NCBI GenBank assembly: GCA_019425105.1
Contig: JAHYYD010000125.1
Coordinates: 1-6,435, forward strand
Length of the DNA stretch: 6,435 nucleotides
From: Actinomycetota bacterium
Lineage (GTDB): Bacteria > Actinomycetota > Actinomycetes > Actinomycetales > Actinomycetaceae
Direction of reading: 5' to 3'
Positions 1 to 5,908 of the stretch are shown here, piece by piece. Position 1 is the first letter of the stretch. Every line of letters starts with the position of its first letter. The notes beneath the pieces are model-generated. The model was not told the DNA's origin, searched no databases, and saw nothing but the letters and a program-made list of their open reading frames with translations. A program made the translations under genes and the position numbers.

Positions 1-12
1 TGTCGGTGCAAT

Positions 13-20
13 AAAGGAGG
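13..20 (+). promoter_or_regulatory. Ribosome binding site of first array gene
   Basis: AAAGGAGG lies six bases before the ATG at 27 and is a near-perfect match to the anti-Shine-Dalgarno sequence. It fixes the start of the first gene in the plus-strand array and suggests strong translation. Only 12 bases precede it in the window, so the promoter and any earlier member of the array cannot be seen. Confidence 0.8.
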
Positions 21-26
21 AACCTA

Positions 27-488
27 ATGAGCACCCCTTATCCTCAGCAGCCTGCGGGGCAGCCCGCAGCTCCCGCGCGGCCTGTGCAGCCCGTGCAGCC
101 TGCGCAGCAGGCACCGCAGGTTGTGCCCCAGGCGGGAGTGCCATATTCGCTGGCGCCCCAGCGTCAGGTCCCGGAAAAGATCAGTAGGCTGTCCTTCATT
201 TGTGCGATCATCGGACTGGGTGTCCTGGTTCCGTCACTCCTGTATTGCGCCTATATCGTTGACAGTGCTGTGCACAGTGACCATCCCGAAGGCGGTGGCT
301 TTGTATGGATCATCCCGTTCACCGTGTACATGGGCGTTCTTCTGCCCATTAATCTTATCGGTCTGATTAGTGGCTCCCAGAAGGTGGGGCCCTCGGTATC
401 CGGCCGACAGCGGATGTGGAGCCTGCTCGGTATCGGCCTGAATATTCTTCCCTGGGTGATCGCTATTGGTCTCCTTGTCTGGATCTGA
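27..488 (+). CDS. Pro/Gln-rich tail, three-segment membrane protein (array copy 1)
   Basis: This 153-residue protein is of unknown function. Residues 1-50 are a Pro/Gln/Ala-rich, probably disordered tail that starts MSTPYPQQPAGQPA. Three hydrophobic segments follow at about 55-78, 92-116 and 131-153, and the chain stops at the end of the third. The layout resembles the small actinobacterial proteins with a proline-rich cytoplasmic tail and a DUF4190-like membrane part, but I cannot assign a family with certainty. It is the first visible member of a tandem array of relatives. It shares the motif P-x-N-L near the end of segment 2 (residues 107-110) and L-G-I-x-L-N in segment 3 (134-139) with the next gene. 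The start is set by a strong ribosome binding site. The gap to the next gene is 87 bases. Function is not inferable; the gene call itself is secure. Confidence 0.85.
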   Translation: MSTPYPQQPAGQPAAPARPVQPVQPAQQAPQVVPQAGVPYSLAPQRQVPEKISRLSFICAIIGLGVLVPSLLYCAYIVDSAVHSDHPEGGGFVWIIPFTVYMGVLLPINLIGLISGSQKVGPSVSGRQRMWSLLGIGLNILPWVIAIGLLVWI

Positions 489-575
489 CTGCCTAGTTTC
501 CCTGTACTGCCGGGGCCACACTCGTCTTCGGATGACCGTTGCATGTAAATAACGTTAATGAGACGGAGGAAGTCA

Positions 576-1094
576 ATGAGTATGCCGTATCCACAGCAGC
601 CTGCGGAGCAGCCCGCAGTTCCCGCGCAGCCTGTGCAGCCAGCGCCGCAGGGGTATCCGAGGGCACCCCAGGGCTATGCGCCGGGCTATGCCCCCGTGCC
701 CCAGGGACCTGTCGTTCAGAAGGTGAACTGGGCGTCGATCACCCTGGGTATTGTCGGGTGGGCCCTCATCGGTCTGACGATACTCGTCATGTGGCTGGCT
801 ATCGAAGCCAGTGCGTCCGATCCTGACCCGACTGGCAAGGAAGTGTATGGTTTCTTGCCTCTCTTCGCCCTGATGTTCATTGGCCCGGCGAATCTCGCTG
901 GTGGGGTTATCGGTATCGTGGGGGCCGTCGGGAAGCCGAAGACGCGCAAGCTCAACTGGCTGGGAATCCTGCTCAACGCGAGCCCGTACGTCGTTTTCGC
1001 AATCCTCATGATCGTTGTGATTGTTGCCGCGGCGGGGACGTCCCACGCATCGATGATGATTGTTGGCGCACGCCCAACGATGGCATCTCTGTAA
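576..1094 (+). CDS. Pro/Gln-rich tail, three-segment membrane protein (array copy 2)
   Basis: This 172-residue protein of unknown function is a relative of the gene at 27. I chose the ATG at 576 over the in-frame ATG at 558 because GGAGG at 565-569 is correctly spaced for it, and because the product then begins MSMPYPQQPAEQPA, matching copy 1. Residues 1-48 are Pro/Gln-rich with Gly-Tyr pairs (QGYP, QGYA, GYAP). Predicted membrane segments lie at about 53-77, 92-117 and 127-153, with an acidic loop (SDPDPTGKE) between the first two and a basic loop (GKPKTRK, 119-125) before the third. The P-x-N-L and L-G-I-x-L-N motifs match copy 1, showing homology through the membrane part as well as the tail. 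A 19-residue extension follows segment 3, unlike copy 1. By charge, the tail and the basic loop probably face the cytoplasm. Confidence 0.85.
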   Translation: MSMPYPQQPAEQPAVPAQPVQPAPQGYPRAPQGYAPGYAPVPQGPVVQKVNWASITLGIVGWALIGLTILVMWLAIEASASDPDPTGKEVYGFLPLFALMFIGPANLAGGVIGIVGAVGKPKTRKLNWLGILLNASPYVVFAILMIVVIVAAAGTSHASMMIVGARPTMASL

Positions 1095-1156
1095 GGGTGC
1101 GCGGACGAGCGAACCTGCTGATGGTGTCGCGACGATCAACTAATGAAGGAGCGACT

Positions 1157-1404
1157 ATGACCACACCGGATTCGCACATCCCGAACTCGAACGCCTATCC
1201 GAGCGGAGGGAATCGGGGTGTGCAGTCGTATGTGCCCGCGCCGCAGGGGGTTCCCCAGGCGGGAGTGCCCGCGCAGCCCAGGTGCCGCACGCTCTCCTCG
1301 GGCAGCCTTCCTTGCGTGCAACCCACCTCTCCGATAATCTCAATTCTTGAAATACTTTTTGGGGAGACGACGTCGGCTCCCCGCGATGATGAAGGGACCC
1401 CGTT
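1157..1404 (+). pseudogene. Truncated array member (copy 3): tail without membrane domain
   Basis: A good ribosome binding site (GAAGGAG, 1145-1151) precedes an ATG at 1157. The product begins MTTPDSHIPNSNAYPSGGNR and has the usual family tail, with VPAPQGVPQAGVPAQP ending near 1279. After that the frame loses family character: it becomes Arg/Ser/Cys-rich, has no membrane segments, and stays open only by running out of phase through the next gene to a stop at 1657. The other two frames between about 1276 and 1350 also hit stops and give no hydrophobic stretch, so a simple one-base frameshift does not restore the protein. The likely event is a deletion of the membrane part, possibly by recombination between copies. 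The 3' boundary given here is set at the start of the next gene. A short peptide or a 167-residue chimera could still be made, but I think it is a remnant. Confidence 0.55.
1361..1382 (+). promoter_or_regulatory. Inverted repeat just before copy 4 ribosome binding site
   Basis: GGGGAG (1361-1366) and CTCCCC (1377-1382) flank a self-complementary CGACGTCG (1368-1375), with one A/G mismatch between outer and inner arms. Five T's come before it on the plus strand (1356-1360), and no T-run follows on either strand, so it is not an ordinary intrinsic terminator. Lying nine bases before the ribosome binding site of the 1405 gene, it could be a DNA-binding site or a leader hairpin. The role is inferred only from the symmetry and position. 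Confidence 0.3.
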
Positions 1405-1839
1405 ATGTCGAATGGACAGCGACCTGTCGCTCCGCCACAGGCTGCGGGTACGTACCCTCAGCCCGGCTATCCGCAGGGTGTCCCGGTGCGCCCGCCCAAT
1501 TCCTCGGCCCTCGCACGCAAGGCGCTCGCGTGTGGAATCGCCGCATGGGTCCTCTCGGTCCTCACCATCGTGGGCGCTGCTGCCCTCGTGCACACCGCTC
1601 GCGCGATGCGTGATGCCAGTGGGCTTGGGTGGATCGGCTTCGTTGCCCCAATGGTGATCCTCCTCGTTCTCATCGTCCCGACCATCATGTGTTCCAACGC
1701 AGGGCTTAAGGGCATGGCCTACGCGTCGACCCCGCGGGAATTCACAATGAGCAAGCTCGGTAAGCGTCTGAGTGATACTCACTGGATCCTGCTGGTGCTC
1801 GCCTTCGGGGCCGAGTGTATTCGGGAGATGGCCAACTAG
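1405..1839 (+). CDS. Pro-rich tail, small membrane protein (array copy 4)
   Basis: This 144-residue protein is of unknown function. The ATG at 1405 is preceded by GAAGGGA (1391-1397) with seven bases of spacing. Residues 1-35 form a short Pro/Gln/Tyr tail (TYPQPGYPQG). Hydrophobic segments lie at about 40-64 and 73-95, and a weaker third lies around 125-137. A polar stretch, residues 98-125, separates segments two and three and contains several Lys and Arg. It has the same layout as its neighbours but is the most diverged of the array in the membrane part, and it ends in a charged C-terminus (ECIREMAN). It follows the broken copy 3 directly. The 5' part of this gene is also crossed by the out-of-phase open frame left from copy 3, which I regard as non-functional. 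Confidence 0.75.
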   Translation: MSNGQRPVAPPQAAGTYPQPGYPQGVPVRPPNSSALARKALACGIAAWVLSVLTIVGAAALVHTARAMRDASGLGWIGFVAPMVILLVLIVPTIMCSNAGLKGMAYASTPREFTMSKLGKRLSDTHWILLVLAFGAECIREMAN

Positions 1840-1882
1840 TACATGCGTTTTCACAGGTAGTGTGTGACCGAGAAACAGGCGA

Positions 1883-1917
1883 TGACAGGGGCGGGTGAAG
1901 CTCGCTGACGCCTGTCA
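1883..1917 (+). other. Hairpin with alternative pairing upstream of copy 5
   Basis: TGACAGG (1883-1889) can pair with CCTGTCA (1911-1917). A competing pairing, ACAGGCG (1875-1881) with CGCCTGT (1909-1915), uses the same right arm. The structure sits between two array genes and ends six bases before the ribosome binding site of the gene at 1936. No T-run follows, so a terminator is unlikely. It may be a leader structure or chance repetition; no role is claimed. Confidence 0.3.
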
Positions 1918-1935
1918 CTGATGGAAGGACAGACT

Positions 1936-2391
1936 GTGACAACACCGAACCCGTACGTTCCCGAGCCGAACGCCTCGCCCATGATGCCTCCGCAGCAGCC
2001 GTTCTCCCAGCTGCAGGGCGGTGTAGCTCCTCAGGGGACACCTCATCAAGGCATGCAACAGTACTGGGCGGCTCAACCCGCTGCGCAGGGCTACCCGCAG
2101 ACCGGGTATGTGGGCTATGGCTACGGGCCCGTCGCCCCCGTGAAACCTCGCAAGTCGTTCAAGCTGGCGGGCGCTTTGTGTGCGGTAGGCATGCTGCTTG
2201 CGCTCTCACCCTTCATTGCGTGGACCGTCATTGACCTCGTTCCGGGCAATCATGGAGACGGCGGAGATGGCATGTACTGGCTTGCAGTCGGAATGATGTT
2301 CTACATTCTGCCGATCGGCCTCATCCTTATCGTCGCCGCCATCATCGCAGCCATCATCGTTGCCGTCACGAACTCTTCCGCAAAGGGTTGA
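1936..2391 (+). CDS. Pro/Gly/Tyr-rich tail, membrane protein (array copy 5)
   Basis: This 151-residue protein is of unknown function. I chose the GTG at 1936 over the in-frame ATG at 1921. GGAAGGA (1923-1929) is correctly spaced for the GTG, and the product then starts MTTPNPYVPEPNASP, like copy 3 (MTTPDSHIPNSNA). Residues 1-70 are a long disordered tail with Gly-Tyr repeats (QGYPQTGYVGYGYG). A basic patch (KPRKSFK, 70-76) leads into a first membrane segment at about 77-98. A Gly/Asp loop (GNHGDGGDG) follows, then a long hydrophobic stretch at 113-145 that may cross once or form a hairpin. It is the last gene of the array and is followed closely by a convergent hairpin terminator. The Gly-Tyr tail and basic patch resemble those seen before DUF4190-like membrane parts, but this is only a resemblance. 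Confidence 0.8.
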   Translation: MTTPNPYVPEPNASPMMPPQQPFSQLQGGVAPQGTPHQGMQQYWAAQPAAQGYPQTGYVGYGYGPVAPVKPRKSFKLAGALCAVGMLLALSPFIAWTVIDLVPGNHGDGGDGMYWLAVGMMFYILPIGLILIVAAIIAAIIVAVTNSSAKG

Positions 2392-2406
2392 TCCCCTGAT
2401 CACGAG

Positions 2407-2444
2407 ACCCCGCGCCGGCCTCGTCAATGATGCTGGCGCGGGGT
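2407..2444. terminator. Terminator between convergent units
   Basis: ACCCCGCGCC (2407-2416) pairs perfectly with GGCGCGGGGT (2435-2444), and the stem extends inward by three more pairs if one G-U pair is allowed. The loop is about 12 bases. TTTGTC follows on the plus strand, where a T-rich TTATTT also lies a little further on, so it best serves the plus-strand array ending at 2391. It lies 11 bases past the stop of the minus-strand protease gene at 2455 and may end that transcript too. Confidence 0.75.
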
Positions 2445-2454
2445 TTGTCATGCC

Positions 2455-3678
2455 TTATTTGGCGTGGTAGCGGGGGCTGGTGCCCAGGTGGATTGGTGTG
2501 GGGATGTCGGTGTCTCGTACAACGGTTTCGTCGAGGCCACGGTAGGTGTAGGTGGAGTCCCCGGCGATGTTTCGGGGGTCGACGAGGCCTGCGAGGTATT
2601 GCTGGGTCTCTTCGTTCGTGGGACCCAGGTCGCTGTAGCCCTTGTCCATGATTGGGTTTTCGTCGGGGTACTGGGAGGGATCAGTGTTCACCATGGCTCC
2701 GGGGTCAGCTCCGCCATATCCGATGTATTTGTTCCACCCGCTTTGATCGGTTCGGGCTGTGTGTGTGAGTAGTTGGAGGAGTTGGTTGCTGGTGACGTTG
2801 GGCCACTTCTGCTTGGCGAGCGCGAGGAAGCCGGCGACGAGAGGTGTGGCGTTGGAGGTGCCTTTCGTGCTGATATTGGTGCCGGTTTCGTAGTTGTGAG
2901 CGATCATGGGGTCTCCCACAGCCGCCACGGTCACGCCTTTGCCCCATGAGGAGTATTCGGCGCGTTTGCCGGAGGTGTCGATGGCGCTGACGCTGACCAC
3001 CCCGGACCACTTGCCGAAGCTGTCAATAGTATTTTCCTCGTTGTCGTTTCCTGCGCCGCTCACGACGATGACGCCCAGGGCGTTGGCGCGGGCGATCGCC
3101 CACTTCACGGCGTCGCTCGTGTCTCCACTTGATGCCGAGATGCTGATGATTTGGGCGCCGTCAGTGATGGCCTGATTGATCAGCCACTCGGGCTCGTCGA
3201 GCGTGTTGCCATGGTGGCCACGGCAATCTGATTCCGCCGTGTCTCCATCTTGGACGTATTTCGTTCGGTAGGACAGCAGGGTTGCGTCGGGTGCGACGCC
3301 GTACTCTTTGGAGACCAGGAGCGAGGCCATGGCCGTGCCGTGGCTCTTCGAGTAGGCGCTGGAAGTGACGGTACACGGTGTTTTGTCGATGATGGTGGCA
3401 CCGGCCAGCTCGGGTGCGCTGGTGTCCACCTCGCCGTCGAGAAGTGCGATGGTGACGCCCTTGCCGGTGTAGCCTTTCGCGCGTGCCTGATCGAGGTGGT
3501 AGTAGGCGAAGTAAGGTTGGTCGGCCACCGTGATGGGGTCGGTCGCGTGAGCGGGAGCGGCGGGCAGGGCGATAGCCCCGGCCGCCAGGGCCAGGATCAT
3601 CGCAAACGCACCCGCAAGCCGCAGCCTGCGACGGCGGTCAGAAACGTGGTTCGTGGTTACCATTGCCGAGGATCCCAT
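2455..3678 (-). CDS. Secreted subtilisin-family (S8) protease, mycosin-like
   Basis: This is a 407-residue serine endopeptidase. Residues 1-45 form an export signal: a basic run (RRRRLRL, 15-21), a hydrophobic core (22-38) and a likely signal peptidase cut after AHA at 45. The catalytic triad is intact: Asp81 in LLDGEVD, His113 in KSHGTAMA and Ser275 in GTSNATP, with oxyanion-hole Asn211 in GAGN. Cys102 and Cys152 are the only cysteines and could form a disulfide. Mycosins (MycP) are type VII secretion proteases that cleave substrates such as EspB. Their start resembles the QPYF and TGKGVTIALLDGEVD stretches here, but mycosins have a C-terminal membrane anchor. This protein has none and ends in a 60-residue hydrophilic tail, so it is predicted to be released. 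AAGGA at 3685-3689 supports the ATG at 3678; the ATG at 3663 is the alternative. The gene overlaps the upstream one, implying coupled translation and a shared role. Confidence 0.9.
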   Translation of the reverse strand: MGSSAMVTTNHVSDRRRRLRLAGAFAMILALAAGAIALPAAPAHATDPITVADQPYFAYYHLDQARAKGYTGKGVTIALLDGEVDTSAPELAGATIIDKTPCTVTSSAYSKSHGTAMASLLVSKEYGVAPDATLLSYRTKYVQDGDTAESDCRGHHGNTLDEPEWLINQAITDGAQIISISASSGDTSDAVKWAIARANALGVIVVSGAGNDNEENTIDSFGKWSGVVSVSAIDTSGKRAEYSSWGKGVTVAAVGDPMIAHNYETGTNISTKGTSNATPLVAGFLALAKQKWPNVTSNQLLQLLTHTARTDQSGWNKYIGYGGADPGAMVNTDPSQYPDENPIMDKGYSDLGPTNEETQQYLAGLVDPRNIAGDSTYTYRGLDETVVRDTDIPTPIHLGTSPRYHAK

Positions 3679-5363
3679 CCGTCGTCCTTGTGGGAGGCAG
3701 GCTTCAGGTCCTTGTCCGAGCCGTAGGTCTGCGACATCGGATTGACGTAGCCGGGAGGCAGACCGTCTTCGTCATCGTCTTCGAACTTGAAGGCCGTGTA
3801 CTTGTGTCGACGCCCCTTCTTATCATCCTTGCCGCCGCCGGCACCCGCGCCGGCCCCCGCGCCCATGAAGCCGCCCATCCCCGGCCTGCCGGAAGCGCCC
3901 GTACCGCTAGCGGCGCTGCCGCTGCTCGTCTTACCAGCGGCTTCAGCCGCCCCATCGATGCCCTTGGTGCCCGTGAGGCCGGTCGTACCACCCGATGCGC
4001 TTGCACTGCCAGCCAGGCCGTTGGAGCCAAAGCGGCCTCCGGAAGCTGAACCCCCGCGTAGCCCGCCGAGGCCGCCGGCACCTGCGCCACCGCGACCGGA
4101 TGCGCCGATGCCGCCGGCGCCACCGCGGCCAGATGCACTGATGCCGCCAATACCTGAACGGCCCGCGGAACCAAGTCCACCTGCGCCACCGCGACCCAGT
4201 GCGCTGCCCGCTCCCGCACCCAGACGAGATGCGCCGCGCGCACCGAGGGCGGCGGCACCGAGGGCACCCGCACCGAGAACACCAGCGCCGAGGGCACCCG
4301 CACCCGCATGGCTTGTACGCCCGGAGGGGTCGAAGTGGGTGGAGGGTCCCCCGTTAAGGTTCCACAGAGGATGGTAGCGATCGCTTGGAGGAGCGGGGGT
4401 GTATCCGCCGACGGTGCCGTTGGCGTAGCGCTCTCCGCCGATGCGCGTGTGCAGCAGGTCGATGCCCATCAGGTCCTCGGGATCGGTGATGGGCTTGCTC
4501 CGGCTGCCCGGCTCGCCCTCGCTGTTGAAGCGATCAGGGATGCGCTGGGACTGGAGCTTGCGCAGTTTCTCGGCGTCCGCGTCCTGCGAGGTTGGGTCAG
4601 CGTAGCCACTCGGGTAGAGTCCTGAATTGGGGCCGCGCCCGTCCGATCGACCGTAGTCGGTATCCCTGTTGCCCGGATACACGCCAGGATCGTGTGGCGA
4701 CACCCCTTTGTTTCCTTTGTCGAGCTGATCGGCGACAGTCGGATCGGAGGGGTGAGGTAGATCGCCCGGGTCCCATATCTTGTTGCTATCCTTCAGTTGT
4801 TCCTGCAGCTCCTTGGCGCGTGTAGCGTGGTTGGCAAGGCTCTGCATGGAGTCGTTGAGTCGCTGGAGGATGTCCGTCGAGGCGGCCTCCCGGTCATTGT
4901 TGGCCTGGGCCGCGATCGCGTCGTAGACGGCCGCGCCGGTCGATGCGACCGCATTAAATGCTTTGCCGACGAGGCCGTACTGCTCCATGACGGGGATCGT
5001 CACCTCGGCCACGTCGCGCAATTTATCCAGCCGTGCGTCAACGAGGACAGGAGAAAGCATCTCCGCCTCCTCGCGCGCGTGCTGCATGACGCGGCGCATC
5101 TCAACCTCAACCTGTGTCGTGGCCAGATAACTAGAGCGCCATAGCTCAAGACGACGCTCGGCACCCTCAAGCCACTTATCGATGGCGTCGCCGGTTTGAC
5201 CTTGGAAGCCCTGATACTGGCGGAAATGCTCAATGTACTCTTGCGCCTCGCGCATGGCTTCCAGAGTTGAACGGTGCTGGCTGTCGTAGTCGGACAAGGC
5301 CTCGTTCGCCTTCGCGTCCTCCACGAAACGCATGAGACGGTGGTACATGGGGCTGTGAACCAC
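3657..5363 (-). CDS. WXG/PPE-like protein with Gly/Ala-rich repeats, probable type VII secretion substrate
   Basis: This 568-residue protein has no signal peptide. The N-terminal 200 residues are largely helical and charged. A possible WXG-like turn, Phe-Gln-Gly at 53-55 in the context QGFQGQTGDAID, links two helices, as in WXG100/PPE/LXG-type secretion proteins. Residues 200-350 are polar and rich in Pro, Gly and Asp. Residues 353-511 are Gly/Ala/Ser-rich and carry 5-residue and 11-residue tandem repeats, recalling mycobacterial PE_PGRS and PPE tails. The last 57 residues switch to a basic patch (KKGRRHK, 515-521), an acidic run (FEDDDED, 527-533) and a Pro/Gly/Trp end. The GTG at 5363 is supported by AAAGGA at 5371-5376, seven bases away. 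It lies 20 bases after the WXG100-like gene and overlaps the protease gene. I infer an exported substrate or surface protein, possibly processed by that protease. The family is not named with confidence. Confidence 0.8.
   Translation of the reverse strand: MVHSPMYHRLMRFVEDAKANEALSDYDSQHRSTLEAMREAQEYIEHFRQYQGFQGQTGDAIDKWLEGAERRLELWRSSYLATTQVEVEMRRVMQHAREEAEMLSPVLVDARLDKLRDVAEVTIPVMEQYGLVGKAFNAVASTGAAVYDAIAAQANNDREAASTDILQRLNDSMQSLANHATRAKELQEQLKDSNKIWDPGDLPHPSDPTVADQLDKGNKGVSPHDPGVYPGNRDTDYGRSDGRGPNSGLYPSGYADPTSQDADAEKLRKLQSQRIPDRFNSEGEPGSRSKPITDPEDLMGIDLLHTRIGGERYANGTVGGYTPAPPSDRYHPLWNLNGGPSTHFDPSGRTSHAGAGALGAGVLGAGALGAAALGARGASRLGAGAGSALGRGGAGGLGSAGRSGIGGISASGRGGAGGIGASGRGGAGAGGLGGLRGGSASGGRFGSNGLAGSASASGGTTGLTGTKGIDGAAEAAGKTSSGSAASGTGASGRPGMGGFMGAGAGAGAGGGKDDKKGRRHKYTAFKFEDDDEDGLPPGYVNPMSQTYGSDKDLKPASHKDDGWDPRQW
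4062..4193 (-). repeat. Four 33-bp tandem repeats coding 11-residue units
   Basis: Within the Gly-rich region of the 568-residue protein, residues 391-434 fall into four 11-residue units: RGGAGGLGSAG, RSGIGGISASG, RGGAGGIGASG and RGGAGAGGLGG. At the DNA level, GCGCCAC recurs at 4084, 4117 and 4183, that is, at multiples of 33 bases; the unit between the last two has decayed. The in-frame 33-bp period means copy number can change without breaking the gene. Confidence 0.75.
4230..4304 (-). repeat. Five 15-bp tandem repeats coding GAGAL-type units
   Basis: Residues 354-378 of the 568-residue protein read as five 5-residue units: GAGAL, GAGVL, GAGAL, GAAAL and GARGA. The DNA repeats with a 15-base period; CGAGGGCACCCGCAC occurs twice with one diverged copy between. 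It sits just before the 33-bp repeats in the direction of translation, at the start of the Gly/Ala-rich region. Confidence 0.7.
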
Positions 5364-5383
5364 TGGACTATCCTTTCGTGGGT

Positions 5384-5848
5384 TCAGAACTCGGAGCTAC
5401 CGGCTGCGCTCGGGTCGGTGTTATCCTGCGACTCCGACGGCGATGCCTGGGACATCGAAGCGGGTGAACCCGCCCCGGTACCAGCACCCGATCCGGCGGC
5501 CGCTGCGGCGACGGCAGGATCCTGGACCATGGCTGTGTTCGTCTGCGAGAAATAATCCGCGTTCTGCTCCTCCATTTGCAGAAACTCTTTCTCGGACTGG
5601 TCAACCTTTGTGCCGAAGTCGAGGAAGTGCTCTCGCTCCCCCTTGAATCCATCGCGGAGCACGAAATAAGAATCTTGAAGGGCGCGACGCGCAGCGTCGA
5701 CGCCGGCCTCCTCGCCCCACACGGATTCAACCTGCGCGTCAGCGAAGGTGTTGATGGCATCCGCCGCGGTCTGGAGGGACTCTGCACCCTTTTGCGCATC
5801 CTGACGTGTCAGATCATGCTTATTGGAGTCGAAGCCCACGTCGCTCAC
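5384..5848 (-). CDS. WXG100-like small protein, probable type VII (ESX) secretion substrate
   Basis: This 154-residue protein has no signal peptide. The first 105 residues fit two long helices joined near a WXG-like turn, W44-G45-E46-E47, at about the position where WXG100 proteins such as EsxA carry Trp-x-Gly; here Gly comes directly after Trp, so the motif is off by one. Residues 113-154 are an added Ala/Gly/Ser-rich tail, so it is longer than the usual ~100 residues. The common export signal YxxxD/E is not present exactly; Y61-x4-D66 is the nearest. I chose the GTG at 5848 because GGAGG lies at 5854-5858, five bases away. A TTG at 5869 would add seven residues and put that site inside the gene. 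It is the first gene of the operon. WXG100 proteins usually leave the cell as pairs; the helical head of the next gene is the obvious candidate partner. Confidence 0.8.
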   Translation of the reverse strand: MSDVGFDSNKHDLTRQDAQKGAESLQTAADAINTFADAQVESVWGEEAGVDAARRALQDSYFVLRDGFKGEREHFLDFGTKVDQSEKEFLQMEEQNADYFSQTNTAMVQDPAVAAAAAGSGAGTGAGSPASMSQASPSESQDNTDPSAAGSSEF

Positions 5849-5871
5849 GAAAACCTCCAGGCGAAACAAGC

Positions 5872-5886
5872 GCAGGCGCGGCCTGC
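5872..5886 (-). other. Leader hairpin before WXG100-like gene
   Basis: GCAGGC (5872-5877) and GCCTGC (5881-5886) form a perfect 6-bp stem with a 3-base loop in the predicted 5' leader, 13 bases before the ribosome binding site at 5854-5858. It is compact and GC-only in the loop. It could protect the message end or tune translation; that is inference. Confidence 0.35.
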
Positions 5887-5908
5887 AGACGTCAATGAGA
5901 TGACCTTC

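Noticed and set aside
573..1139. 188-residue minus-strand open frame across copy 2
   Set aside because: It is antisense to a well-supported gene with a good ribosome binding site, is Arg/His-rich with no recognisable domain, and fits the antisense frames expected in GC-rich coding DNA.
1195..1854. 219-residue minus-strand open frame across copies 3 and 4
   Set aside because: No ribosome binding site or domain is evident, the composition is His/Gly/Arg-rich, and it is antisense to copy 4, whose membrane segments are clear. It also spans the junction of a pseudogene and a gene.
3250..3726. Plus-strand open frame opposite the protease start
   Set aside because: It is antisense to the signal peptide and catalytic region of a clear S8 protease, and its product has no recognisable features.
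4062..4304. Tandem repeats as a possible CRISPR array
   Set aside because: The repeats are directly adjacent, in frame at 15 and 33 bases, and encode regular Gly/Ala units; there are no unique spacers.
3787..4377. Plus-strand Pro/Ala-rich open frame of 196 residues
   Set aside because: It is the mirror of the Gly/Ala-rich repeats on the minus strand: GGC/GCC codons read as Ala/Pro on the other strand. It has no supporting start signal.
5368..5799. Arg/Ser-rich minus-strand frame overlapping the WXG100-like gene
   Set aside because: It is a shifted frame of the same strand without a matching ribosome binding site, and its low-complexity Arg/Ser/Pro composition is typical of an out-of-frame reading.
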